Positions 44,929 to 56,186 of a DNA stretch of 64,000 nucleotides are shown here, in pieces. The notes below the pieces were generated by a model. That model searched no databases, was not told the DNA's origin, and saw nothing but the letters and a program-made list of their open reading frames with translations. Origin of the DNA: Holothuria scabra (taxonomy: Eukaryota; Echinodermata; Holothuroidea; Aspidochirotida; Holothuriidae); assembly GCA_037179385.1 (NCBI GenBank), contig CM074184.1:11674001-11738000 (forward strand). The letters are read 5' to 3'. How positions within the stretch are numbered: position 1 is the stretch's first letter; the number at the start of each line of letters is the position of its first letter. The position numbers and the translations under genes are program-made.

Positions 44929-45248
44929 CTGTTGACAAAATAGATTGTACTGCACTTAGACCTGTACTTCAAGTCACCTCTTGTCCAAGCAGGCAATAAT
45001 AATGGAGCAATTAGCAAAGTTTGAAAACTACATTTTATCCTTTATATCATATTTTGAAGATAAATGAATGAAGAAAAAAATTTGCAACTTGGGTAAAGGT
45101 ATTTTTTATCCATGGATGTGTTCTGCATGCCAAATGCAAATGGTGAATGTTCCTACCATGCTGTTTCATGATACTTTTTCAATCTAGGGAAATCTCAGAT
45201 CCTCTTTTCTGCCCTTTGATATCAAAGCATGATTAATGAAAAGCTTAA

Positions 45249-45495
45249 AGGGCAAGAGCAGTCTCCCCAACTTGAAGTAGTGTAGTAGACTCTCCTGCTT
45301 CATGATTGGCTCTTCACAGTCATGTGCCATTTTTTGGGGAGTCACTGCTTGGTTTTCCTAGAATATGTAATATTGAAGTCCTAAAACATTATTAAAGATA
45401 CTTTTAAGAAATTAAGAAAAGTGAAAAGAAAATTATCAGCTTTAGCCTTTGCTTCGAAATACAGTAAGTTTGGGATGACTGTTTTTGCCTTTCAT
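45249..45495. mobile_element. TTAA MITE, family B copy 2
   Basis: Starts after TTAA (45245-45248) with AGGGCAAGAGCAGTC and continues with the complement of the 30500-30750 copy (CCAACTTGAAGTAGTGTAG, TTCATGATTGGCT). The right end, near TGACTGTTTTTGCCTTTCA, is diverged and its TTAA is lost, so that limit is approximate. Confidence 0.5.
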
Positions 45496-46904
45496 GGGGA
45501 AAAATGACAACAGCAGTCATGTACCTTGGAGTAGTATGGTTAAAATGGGAAGACCCAGTGATTGCAGATCTGCCAGGACTGAGCCTATACAGCACATTAA
45601 AAAATTACAAAACAAACTCTGTTTAACAAAGGATTTTTTTCTTTCCTGGTCAGCTTTTTGATGTTAATATCCGACATTTCAAAAGCACGTTGGAAAGCAG
45701 GTATATATGTTTTGCAAGCGTGTGACTGCATTTGAAAGTGGTCAATCAGTTATCACTAGAAAAAAACTTGCATTTTCATAATTAACACCCAAAGAAACAG
45801 ATTGGGTAGTATATATTGTTGGAATAATAGATAAAATAAGTAATAATAAAAAAACATACGACTTTTGACTTCATAAATCCATTTTGAAATGATGAGAGTA
45901 GCCTAGCTAGGTTAAAAAATAAAAGGAAATACAACTACTGTGAGTAGAAGAGAGATGCATATCTGACAGTCAAGCTATGGTACTGTACTCCAGATGAAAT
46001 GCTTACTGTCGTGAAAATAGTCAAAGCTTTAGAAATTTATGAACAATTACAGTAAATATCGCACCCCGTCCCACACTGTGACAAAGACATCACACTTCCA
46101 TTGCAAAAAGACATGGGAAGACTGTCATCCAATACCCCCATCCCTTTTTGTTTAGGTAGAGGGCAAAACAACTCCATGCTTAAATCTTGAATGACCCTTG
46201 TGTTTTGGCATTTATTTTACCATAAGTGTTCAGTAAACCAGGAGTGCCAGAGAGGTGCTAAGGGGAGTGAGATGGGACAGGGGATTCATCTCCCAGTTAT
46301 GATGGATGGTCCCTGCTGTATATGGGAAACATTTTAGGAAACATTTTCCATTCTTTTCAAGGGAGCATAGATGGGTATGCTATTTATTGTCCAGAAAGTG
46401 ACAAGTAACATTCCAATTGTGTACTTCTTTCTAATTCTTGAAGGAAATGCAATTGTCCTTTAAAAATCACAAAACTTGAAATTTAATATTCAAACCCAAA
46501 TCAACATTGAATTTAAAATCCAAATTTGCAATTTTTCTCTCATAACATTTTATTCAAAAAAATTCCCAGAAAAATCTCTGGGTTTTGGCCACAGATTTGG
46601 GTTGCTTGTGCCTAGCTGCTACAGTATTATGAAGGATTTCATCATTCCCTTTGGAAGAGACTGCATGGCACCATGCCGGATGTTGTGACTTATTACAGCA
46701 CGTACTGCAATGCTTTAATCATGGGTGAAAAGAGTTGTGAAGCTGAGAAGCTCCTTCCCAGAAAATTTGGACATCTGGAGGAAAATTTCCCTTTTCATGA
46801 AAATGCAGGGAGAATTGTGGAAACTTTTACTCTCTTCCTGGGAAATAATGCAACTCCCTTCCTGGAAAATAAATATTTTTTCCAGCCCTGGCTGTAATAT
46901 AGCC

Positions 46905-47123
46905 AGGGCTGGTTTCCAACCTATTGGTTCAAGTCGAACCGGCCACTGCCTTTTTCCAAGTTGTGGCTCACTGGCTTGTTTTCCCTACCCCACTGCTTAT
47001 ACAGAGCAGCGATCATGCAAAATGGCAGTAGGTTCCTTTTTTAGAGTCTTTGACTCGACCTGGGAAGAGAGCCTTCTGCGTGAGAGGTGGATGCTCTACC
47101 GTAGTACAGTTAGACCAAACACA
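46905..47123 (-). repeat. tRNA-derived SINE, copy 1
   Basis: Read on the minus strand it starts TTTGGTCTAACTGTA..GGTAGAGCATC (A-box-like) and then CACCTCTCACGCAGAAGG, which resembles a tRNA-Glu(CTC) anticodon arm, followed by GGTCGAGTC (B-box-like). A body follows with GGAACCTACTGCC, GGTAGGGAAAACAAGC and TTGGAAAAAGGC, and the end is GAACCAATAGGTTGGAAACC. The same order recurs at 49185-49393 and 63051-63290. Confidence 0.7.
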
Positions 47124-47283
47124 CCGTCTGTGTAATACATGTTGTTTAAGGGAATCGTGCGTATAGGACATGTATGATGTTTGTCTGAACTCAATGAAAG
47201 TGCAGCTAGTCTTGGGCAATCACTATTGGTTTTAAGTTCAACAGCCATTTGCAATCCTCCCTGTGTTTGGCTTCCATAATTAC

Positions 47284-47358
47284 CTGTAGTTGCTGATGAG
47301 GGACAAACTGGCTCTAACATACTGTCATAGTGGCCCTTGACAGGAGTAGATGTCAATG
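47284..47358 (-). CDS. Possible exon on the minus strand
   Basis: TTGAATTTGCAG (acceptor) and ACTACAG/GTAATT (donor) bound 75 bases open in one frame only (TSTPVKGHYDSMLEPVCPSS). Its phase does not join the 44815-44928 exon directly, so a further exon would be needed between them, or this is a chance match. Confidence 0.25.
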
Positions 47359-47478
47359 CTGCAAATTCAATGGAATATCATATTTACAGCTGGTGATGCA
47401 AGTTTGCTGCACAGGATGAACTGTATGGATGATTTTCAATTATTATAACCACACTTCTAACTACTGTAAACTTGATAA

Positions 47479-47684
47479 TAGGGCAAGGCTTGTTTTTAAG
47501 GAGGTATCTCACAATTTTCTTCTCATTCCATAATATTGGATATTCAGGCAAACCAAGCAATTAAGTAAATTGCACATTTCAGGAAAGAATATTGTCACTT
47601 GAATCTATAGCCAATCATGAAACAGGGCAGTCTAACTACTGTACACTTCTGTACTGTATACTGGGGTGAATGCTCTTGTCTTCA
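47479..47684. mobile_element. TTAA MITE, family B copy 3 (diverged)
   Basis: It shares AGCCAATCATGAA and GGGGTGAATGCTCTTGTCTT-like blocks with the copies at 30500 and 55309. The terminal TTAA sites are no longer intact, so both limits are approximate. Confidence 0.45.
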
Positions 47685-47689
47685 AGGAA

Positions 47690-49184
47690 GGGAGCACATC
47701 ATATCAATAGAGCAACTAGCCCAATTTGTAAAGGTAAACTAATCAAGCACATTACAATTATAATTCTGAAAATGTTGGCAATGTCAAAACATTACCATAG
47801 TGGGTATATTGTGCAATTGGGAGAAAATAATATTCACTCAGGCTTTGTGGACAATTAATTGATACTGCAACTCGATCTGCATCATTATCAAACAAGATAT
47901 TGGATAAAGGCCCAACAATGCTCATAAACTGTGCAATATTTTAGTAAATACAGATATAAAGTTTCTAGATAGCAAAGATGAGATTTAACTATACCCAACA
48001 TGAACATGTCATGTGTATTGTGTCAGTCAACTCAATAAAGAGTTCAAAGTTTAAATTTACTTTCAAGTACAGTTCAAGTACAATTCAAGTACAAGTTAGT
48101 TTTCCCTTTCATCACCTCTTACAGTAGGCAGGATCAAACAGGCTTCGCTCCTGGAAGCTCTCAGGTTTTAGCATACTGGATCTCTGAATGAAAAATGTAG
48201 TCTCTGGAGAGGTATGTTATTTAAATTCTTTTCAGTAAACCCAAACCCAACTCCTTTCTGACCAGCTAACATTTGGGTGGGGGGAGGGGGATTGAGGAGG
48301 GCCAAGGACAAAATCTATGGAGGGCAAATGCCCCCTCTTGCCCCAACATAGAGCCACCATTCATGGTGCTAATTAAAGCCGTGAAAACGTTACAACCAAT
48401 TCTGAACAGCACAAGGTAGCTGTGCTATAGTGTTGTGAACCATGGAAGTACTACCTGGAAGTTAGCTGGGAAAAAATGCTTTTGGAAATTGAAAGACTTG
48501 TTTTAATACATCCTGCAGTTATTTTCACTCACCTATGGGTGTAACAGCTAGCAACTGAGGTGAGGTTGGTCATTCACTTGGCTCTGTCTGTGTGGCCTAC
48601 GGCATTTACAGTACTTTGAAGAACACCTGGAAAGTAAATCAAGACTACTTGCAATGAAACAGTATTTTATCTTAGGGAAGAGTGCATATAAGACTTCCAT
48701 GATTTCAAATCACATGTCCCTCAATGATTAAGGGGTGGTGTCAAAATTGGTTGTTATAAGAGTCATAATAATGATGATTGATGATGATGTGAACAATAGG
48801 CCCCATTAAAACAGAAAGGGACAAGGGGGGGGGGGGATTGCAATCTATTCTGTCTAAAGGAATTTTAAATCAACCTATACCGATTACCAGTGGCATCAGC
48901 CAGTGGCTCTTGTATACCCCCCTTATGTAAAAAGTATATTGGGCAAAATGTGTAAGAACTTCACAAACACCTCTTGAAAGCAGCACTTTTTAGTAGTAAA
49001 AACAACAGCTGGGAAGTACCATTTTATGCAATCTGAAACACATTTCAGGCAAAGTGTTCTCTGTATGCAATGTGCTGGTCAATAGTGGCACTCGATATAC
49101 AGTAGAAGCATTTTCTTTGGCCCACCACTTCAGCACTTTCCCTCTCCCAATGAAAAAGTTTAGTAATGCCACTGTCAATAACCG
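47690..49184. other. Non-coding, probably intronic
   Basis: No coding exon. A 5' UTR-type segment bounded by TTGATTTACTTTCCAG and CCCATAG/GTGAGT (about 48535-48630 on the minus strand) has good splice signals but stops in all frames. A G-rich run lies at 48825-48837. Confidence 0.3.
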
Positions 49185-49393
49185 AGGACATAAATTTTGC
49201 TCGGGCACTAATTTTTATTGCATTTGGCATTTCCCAGCCCGGTCTCACTGAAGACTTTAAAAATGGAGCTACTGCCACTGTGCTTGCAAATGCAATGGAG
49301 TAGGGAAAACAAGCCTGTGAACCAAAACAGAAAAAAAGGTCAAGACTAGCTTGACTTGAACTACTTGGTTGGAAACTTAACCCAGAAATAGCA
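49185..49393 (+). repeat. tRNA-derived SINE, copy 2
   Basis: The body matches copies 1 and 3: GGAGCTACTGCCACTGTG, GGAGTAGGGAAAACAAGCC, then TTGAACTACTTGGTTGGAAA near the end. The tRNA-like head is strongly degraded, so the left limit is approximate. Confidence 0.6.
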
Positions 49394-49594
49394 TTTATAT
49401 GCCATTCCTGCCTAGATCTTGGGGAAAACAACTTTTAATACTGTATGTACAGGTACAGCAGCTATACTATGCTTAGCCTACCTTACAGTACCCCTCATAG
49501 CCCAGGCCTCCATTCATTTTGGTTCAGAAGGAAATTTGGTTGTCCAAAATATTTTTCACTTAATTACAAAACAGAAGGCTATAATTATGTTCAT

Positions 49595-49830
49595 CAAGGG
49601 CGGATCTGGGGGGGGGGGGCAACTAGGGTCAACTGCCCCCCCTATGACCAGTCTAGCACCCCTCAACACAAGAAAAATGCGCCCCTGAGTCCTTAAAATA
49701 AAGTAAAAACAATGGGAGTTGGTCTGAGAAATGAGGTCGGTCAAATTCAAGAGTATGTGGCCCCTGTATGATGTTGGCGCCCCCTCTTTCAAACTGCCCC
49801 TCCTTCAGCTAGGGGCTGGATCCGCCCTTG
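49595..49830. mobile_element. hAT-type MITE, 236 bp
   Basis: The terminal inverted repeats are CAAGGGCGGATC (49595-49606) and its complement (49819-49830), flanked by the perfect 8 bp duplication ATGTTCAT (49587-49594 and 49831-49838). G- and C-runs follow the ends, as in the other hAT-type elements here. It has no coding capacity. Confidence 0.8.
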
Positions 49831-49838
49831 ATGTTCAT

Positions 49839-50900
49839 GAGAGGAAACTCCCCTTAGCTCACTTGAAAAATTTGAATTACCTAAGCAGAAAAAAGATAAA
49901 TCCTGAGAGTTATCTCTGCGTTTGTGTTCAGTGTCATAAAAGAATACAATCACAATGCCTCTGTTGTGCTGGTCACTGGACATTTCCTAAGTAGCTTTAT
50001 AGATCAATGCACACACAATACTGCATTGAAATTTTCTTAATCCATCTTTCCTGCCATGTGCCTGCTATGATGGGTACCAAATTTGAAAAGTAGCTAAGGG
50101 GCTTTTCCTAGCATGTTCATGTATTATTGGTCTTGAAGAATAAAAAGATGTGATGTTTGAGAGACAGGAACACTCCAAGTCTGAAATATGGTTATGAAAC
50201 TATTATGGAAAAAGGTGAAAGAATTTATCAATCAGCAGTATACTTTTTCAGTCCGAGAGGAAAATGGTTGTCCATGGGACAACCAACCTGGTTGTCCGTA
50301 TGGAATTTTTGTTGTCCCAGATATTCTGACAGCTATGAAAATTGATTCCTGTAGCCCAACTGGTTACTGGTAGCAGGCCAACAGTACTTTGGCTTGAACT
50401 GTATTTAGAATGCAGATTTCTTATTTCCCTTGTGAGGGGGGGGGGGGGGGGTTGTGGGGTGGTGGTGATTGAGGGGAAGGAGATCAGCATCAGTTTTCAA
50501 TTGCATACTGGTACAACCAATTGTTGAATATTTGGTAATTATTTACGCCAAATTGTATATATGAGCATATAAGCAGAATTCAAATTTTTATTGGAGGTGA
50601 CCCGGCCCAATGCCCGGGTGTATGGTTTGTTGACGTTGTGTAAATTCCCCTCTTTCTCAAAATCCTTGATCTGCGACTGAGCCCAAAATCTGCAGATCCA
50701 GGTTTTCTTAGGCCACTGATGAAGGCCTACTGTAGTTAACTTTCTATACTATAGCATTGTTCCACACATGGGGGGAAATTTATGATGTACGTACTTGAAA
50801 GCCTAGGCCTATATATGGGGCCTTACCTTACATTAGGAAGGCAGTTGCCTTACAACTCTTTTTTACCACATACCTGGCAAACCACTACTGGCATTTGGAT
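49839..50900. other. Non-coding
   Basis: No gene is seen. A G-run lies at about 50437-50452, and a CCCGG...CCCGGG palindrome near 50605. Confidence 0.3.
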
Positions 50901-50914
50901 GGGGACCCTCATCA

Positions 50915-51190
50915 CCCTTATTGAATGCTTTCAATAAGCATTCATTATGCCTTTCTGAATGTATCATTTAGCATTTGAAGGACTGTCAGTGAGTTGGAAT
51001 GCTTATTTTCTTCCTCAAATGAAGTCTTCCTTGCATTCAAAATAAGCCTTCATAATTTCCTTTGAAGTCTATCAAACCTTCAGTTACTGTTTGAATGCAT
51101 TCATTAGTTTTTTAATGTGTTGGAATGCATTCACACATGAATGATATATGAATGCTTGTCAAAGCCTTCATTTCCTTTTTTTGCAATTCA
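50915..51190. repeat. Repeat rich in GAATGCATTC-type palindromes
   Basis: GAATGC/GCATTC and their variants occur more than a dozen times in both orientations, including complete TGAATGCATTCA-like palindromes near 51092 and 51123. It resembles the self-complementary interior of the 18924-19215 repeat, but clear ends were not found. Confidence 0.4.
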
Positions 51191-53775
51191 TTTAACTAGT
51201 ATCAATGCAGCTGGATGTCACTCAAGCATAAGCAAAGTTACAGAAATCAATTACTGGATAATGGTGCCTTGATCCTGCTCACCTGATTGCACCAGATAAT
51301 CTTCATTTATATTATACAGTAAATCCAATATGCTCAGGCAATTAGTACAGAACTGTTGTTCTCATCAAGTCTCTTTGGCAAATTACTGATCCAGCAAAGC
51401 TGAGCACTCACTCATTGTCAAGTGGACTGTAGACTAATGAAACACCTAGGATTATCTAAGTGATAGCATATTGTAGGTCTATGCTTGATGAGAAAGTTTT
51501 GAGAAGACAATATTGGGGAAAGTGCAAACTCCGCGCCAGGCCCTCTGAGAGATCATAAGTGTAAACTATTTGGGGCATGTATATGAGCAAACTGAGGTCA
51601 TAGGCTAGTCACATTTTTCAAGAGTAGTGCGTCTTATTCTGGGGTTAAGATTTTGATGAAGTGGTAAATGTAGTGCTGATCACTTCTGCTGTAACCTGTG
51701 CTAGCTCGTCAAAAGCTTTAATAGGCATATAGCTACTAATAAAATTGTCCTAACGTTAGGCCTATGCATACTCTGTCCTGTACATAAGCTAAATACGCGT
51801 GTGGGATGGGTATGTGGATCACTAACGAAACGGGAATCATGTTTACTTTTTACTATCAGTAACTGAACAAACACATTTCACTTACCTTTGAGCATGATCT
51901 GTGAGATGATGTTTCGCAAAATCGCCGTTATAAACAAGAGACTTGTTATACCCCAACCAATCAACCTGCTTTTTCTGCGGCGATCTAGGCTAACGTTAGG
52001 TAGGGCCTATTCCGCGTGAGAATGAGAAAGGGAACTCCGTCTTTCGTTTGCTACTGTATTTTTCTCGTTTGATTTCTCCTTCTCGTGACAACGTGTGCAA
52101 ACGCTGTCCTTCGATTTTTTCTTTCTGAAGTTCTGAACAGGAAGACATTTTGCTGTCGTAAGACTAAGACTAGCCCCTTCGCTTCGACCAATCTCTCAAG
52201 TTCAATGCAGGTTTCCTAGGCCAGTTCGTCTTTTAGAAATTCCCAAGATCATGTCTCGAATAACAACGTATAGCCTCTCAACGTTGAACTACAGTAATGA
52301 TAGCCTATAAGAGCATCGCAGTCAAACTGATGATTAAAACACAAAACAATTAAGCCGGAAATTTAATACAAATTAGCCACCTTGGCATTATTATTAGAAC
52401 TTATTCACATATTTCATAACTAATTAATAAGTTACTTAAAAAAGTAGAAAAAAGAAACAATCACACAATATTTCTTTTTTCAAAGTGGAAAGGAAAAGAA
52501 TGATCGAGACGGTTAAAAATTCCCAAGATATTGGGAAAGTTCCCAAGGGTCTCTCTGTTGTCACTGAGCAAGGCATTCACTTGTATCAGGAAAACAATCC
52601 CTGCTACATACAAATTAACACAGATACTACGCCTGTTAACGCTCACACAAACAAGCATATGTAGCAGTACGCTATCCCACGCAATCGTATGAACTGTTAT
52701 CATACGGTGTCTATGGGCTACATCCGGGATTTTGGGTGGGATAACAATTTTTTTGAAGGCTGTCCAAATGTCGCCCCCGTTTCGCGCCACGATACTGTGC
52801 CTTTAAAGTATTTACTAGCAGCTCTTTTTGTACTAAGAGGAAGAGGAAGAAACCGATGCTGGCTGCAAAGTAAACTATATTACTATATTTCCTGTGATTC
52901 CCATCAAATTCTGTGAAGTATTCCTGTCTTAAACAGTTTGTATTTCTTTACTACCTGCAGCTTTATACACGCACCTTCGATTTGCATCAACTTAAGAATT
53001 GTCTGCGTGCTGTTGAGGGTGTTGTGGTTAGAGTTTTTGTTTTTGTCCGGCCGGTTTGAGTTGCCTATTTGTTACAACGCGCCCGTTTCTACGTTCTAAG
53101 TACGTTTTAAAAAGAGTGTTTGTATACGAACAATCTCTAGTGCGCAGTTGAAGGGAGGCAGATTTTATTGTTGATCTGGAAGGCATTTTGGGACAAAGTG
53201 TTGTACGATTCGCAACCATCCCTACTTTCCGACTGCGTATTGGATTACTGTATTTTTTCAGAATTATACATACACTTTAGAAAAAATAAATAGATTGGCT
53301 TCTTTATGTGAGATCAATTAGTTGCTACAACTTTTTGGGAACGCCCCAGCCTTTCCAGCTTTAAAACCTAATTTTCCTTCACGTCCCCAAATGACTATTC
53401 CTTTATTGAATAGAGGACACATCCGATCGAAAAGGGATCTTAAAAAAGGTTGAAGCTGTTAAAATGGCTTAACTCAAATAACCTTTCAAAACCTAATCAA
53501 TACAAAAGATGAAGTACTGCCATCATCACTCACACTGATGAAATCAGATTTGAACATTCTTAAATAGCGCGTCATGCCTGACGATATTAAATTCACAAAT
53601 GCTACAGAGTAATGCAAATGGGAGGGAGGAGGTGAGATTTGTTTTCGCTCACAATGTTGAATGTTTCTCCGTTAAGCAGGACATTCTTTGTCCATTTTTT
53701 CTTTATCTACGTCAATCGTTCTAATGCCAAATGCTCCCTTTGCAATGGAATACTGTTATTAAATCAAGAGTTTTA
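51191..53775. other. Non-coding region; possible 5' end of a minus-strand gene near 51.9-52.2 kb
   Basis: A minus-strand AAAG/GTAAGT donor at about 51886-51880 follows an ATG-containing GC-richer stretch and could close a first exon. This is weak. 52775-52806 is a repeat end shared with 30992-31024. No protein family is recognised. Confidence 0.3.
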
Positions 53776-54610
53776 ATGTCGAACACGGGTGCCCCCCCCC
53801 TTCCTCAGGGAACGGTGTTGTCCCCCTTTTTATTCACTGTGTATATACATCTGATATCCGGTCCACTTCTTCAGAATATTCTATCGTAAAATTTGCTGAC
53901 GATACTGCCCTTGTCGGTCTTTTGGTTAATGATGATGATTCCTTGTATCTAGACCAAATGAACAGTTTTGCAGCCTATTGTTATCAGAATTACTTGAAAC
54001 TTAATGTTAAGAAAACTAAAGAAATGATAGTTGATTATAGAACAAAACAACGTGCATCTTTTAACGCTGTGTTTATTAAGGATATTCCTGTTGAGAGAGT
54101 TTCAGATTACAAATACCTGGGGGTAGTAATTGATGATAAGTTACAATGGTAGGAGCGTTTTCAATTGGTTGAGAAACGTTTAAGGCCTCGTCTCTATTGT
54201 CTACGTGAATTACATTCTTTCAATGTAAGTCCAGATATTCTTGCCACTTTTTATAATACTACTATTTGCTCTGTCTGGACATACTGCATGGTTTGTTGGG
54301 TTGGCAACACAGACAAAACACAATTTAAAGTCATCGAAGATATCATTAGGCGTACAGGGAAGATTATTAGTAATAAACAATTATCTATAGTTAACGACCC
54401 TGAACGAGGTCTATGAGTCCGGGGTCAGGCACAAGTTAAGGTCATTGTGGAATGACAAAGATCATCCTCTTTTTGAACGACTGAATTGCCGGCTTATCCA
54501 ACCTAGTGGTAGACTCAGACCCATTCATTCTATTACAAACCGGTATCGATCATCTTTCCTCGGCTCGACTATTACTTTACATGACCTGGATTTTAAAAGG
54601 TAGTTTAACT
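53776..54610 (+). pseudogene. CR1/L2-like LINE reverse transcriptase remnant
   Basis: It begins in the conserved NTGAP..QGTVLSPFLFTVY box, with a C-run frame error near 53792-53800, followed by the catalytic FADDTALVGL (FADD codons at 53892-53903). YLKLNVKKTKEMIVD and DYKYLGVVIDDKLQW follow, then a stop (54150-54152). Beyond it come the thumb/connection, with PDILATFYNTTICSVWTYC and LQF-like KVIEDIIRRTGK, and the family's usual end (NRYRSSF). 5' truncation, stops and frame errors make it inactive. Confidence 0.75.
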
Positions 54611-54787
54611 CTTTTATACCTTGCATATTTTGTTTATTCCTTCCTTGCTCTTATCTGTTTTGTTTGTAACTTTTATACTCTTATACTGTGAATTTTACTG
54701 TGTTTCTTGGAATTTATTGTTTTCTTTGCTGGTATCATTTTAATGCAGATATGTAATTTCCTTTTTAGAGGATTTTAATTAAGTAGA

Positions 54788-55082
54788 TCCATCCATCCGT
54801 CCGTCCGTCCGTCCGTCCGTCCGTCCGTCCGTCCGTCCGTCCGTCCGTCCGTCCGTCCGTCCGTCCGTCCGTCCGTCCGTCCGTCCGTCCGTCCGTCCGT
54901 CCGTCCGTCCGTCCGTCCGTCCGTCCGTCCGTCCGTCCGTCCGTCCGTCCGTCCGTCCGTCCGTCCGTCCGTCCGTCCGTCCGTCCGTCAGTCCGTCCGT
55001 CCGTCCGTCCGTCCGTCCGTCCGTCCGTCCGTCCGTCCGTCCGTCCGTCCGTCCGTCCATCCATCCATCCATCCATCCATCT
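54788..55082. repeat. (CCGT)n tetranucleotide array, ~295 bp
   Basis: About 73 units run from ATCC through CCGT, with one CAGT interruption near 54988, and return to CCAT at the right edge. It directly follows the LINE 3' region, as LINE 3' microsatellite tails do. The long DGRT-repeat frames on the minus strand are an artefact of the array. Confidence 0.9.
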
Positions 55083-55308
55083 AATATTACAAGCAATCGC
55101 TTGGAACACGTGAGAATGGTTTGCATGGATCGAGTTCCATTCAACAGCCATCATACGATGAAAAGTATGACGGATAAGGTTTATGTAAGTTAAAGGTTAA
55201 GAGCAGTTGTGCAACTTATTTTGAGGCAACAGCTATATCAAAGTCTTCTTCTTGTTTCTCATAAGAGCATCTTTGATTGTACTTTATGACTTCAACATTG
55301 TGTATTAA

Positions 55309-55442
55309 AGGTAAACCAAACAGTTAATTCTACTAAATTCCTTATTTGAAGAGAAAAGATATTGTCGCGTAACTCTCAACAGCCAATCCCAATCAGTATT
55401 GCCTGCTACATTTCTTCAAGTCGGGGTGACTGATCTTGCCCT
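55309..55442. mobile_element. TTAA MITE, family B copy 4
   Basis: TTAA flanks both sides (55305-55308 and 55443-55446). The right part matches the other copies (CTCTCAACAGCCAATC, GGGGTGACTGATCTTGCCCT). The left end, AGGTAAACCAAACAG, differs from the 30500 copy, so this is a shorter subtype. Confidence 0.55.
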
Positions 55443-55836
55443 TTAAGGACTTTGCATTAGTCCGACAGTTAAGTCCCCAATCCGCCCATATTATGGTGGG
55501 GGGGGGGGGTATTTCGTATTCATACTGTTTGCAGTTATCTGTATTCTTTAATTAAATGTTTTTGTCTCAAAGATACTTTCAAAGCCCGTCGTCTGACAAG
55601 ACACTGAATGAAAGAGTAAAAAGTTGTGAGGATGACATTTTTTTTTGTCGGTGTTCCCTCCTCCATGATTTAATCAACAGGTGTGGCAGGATCTATCACC
55701 TACAATGTACTCTCATTAAGTAGGCCTATTGTAACCTAAAAGACATAACCTTTTGGTTTCAGTTCCAAAGCATATTAAAACCAAGAAAGGCACGTGCTCT
55801 TCATCTTAGCAAACTTTAAAAAGTATCTAGTCAAAT

Positions 55837-55976
55837 GGGAGCACGAACCAGAATCTTATCAAATATTTGAAACGATTCGTTTAAAAATTGACTAGAAATG
55901 GTTCAAAAATGAAACTATTTGTATCATTATGAGTCAAATCTAGTCAAAGATTTGACAAGATTACAGTTCGTGCCCC
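55837..55976. mobile_element. Small inverted-repeat MITE
   Basis: GGGAGCACGAACCAGAATCT at 55837 pairs with its near-complement ending at 55976, and the match continues into TTATCAAAT against TTGTCAAAT. GTCAAAT motifs recur inside. No target duplication is certain. Confidence 0.5.
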
Positions 55977-56186
55977 GATTGATTAAATTTTATTCTAATT
56001 TTACTAGAAAATTCATAGAAATTAGCTTATGGATGGTATGGTACGTAACAGTCCATGAATAAGTAAGTGTAATTTAGGCCTACCATAGATTGCTTCATCA
56101 ATAAATGCCACTTTTCAATAAAGCTAAACTGCTTAAAGCAAACAACCATTTTCAATTGCACTGAAGGTGTGTCCATATTTATGAAA

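Noticed and set aside
48535..48630. A coding exon of the minus-strand candidate gene
   Set aside because: The splice signals are good, but every frame contains a stop. It can only be a non-coding exon or chance.
52461..52790. A 109-codon minus-strand ORF as a gene start
   Set aside because: Its beginning is the end of a dispersed repeat also present at 30992-31024, and the rest shows no domain.
54765..55154. Open frames encoding DGRT repeats
   Set aside because: They are translations of the (CCGT)n array with no supporting sequence on either side.
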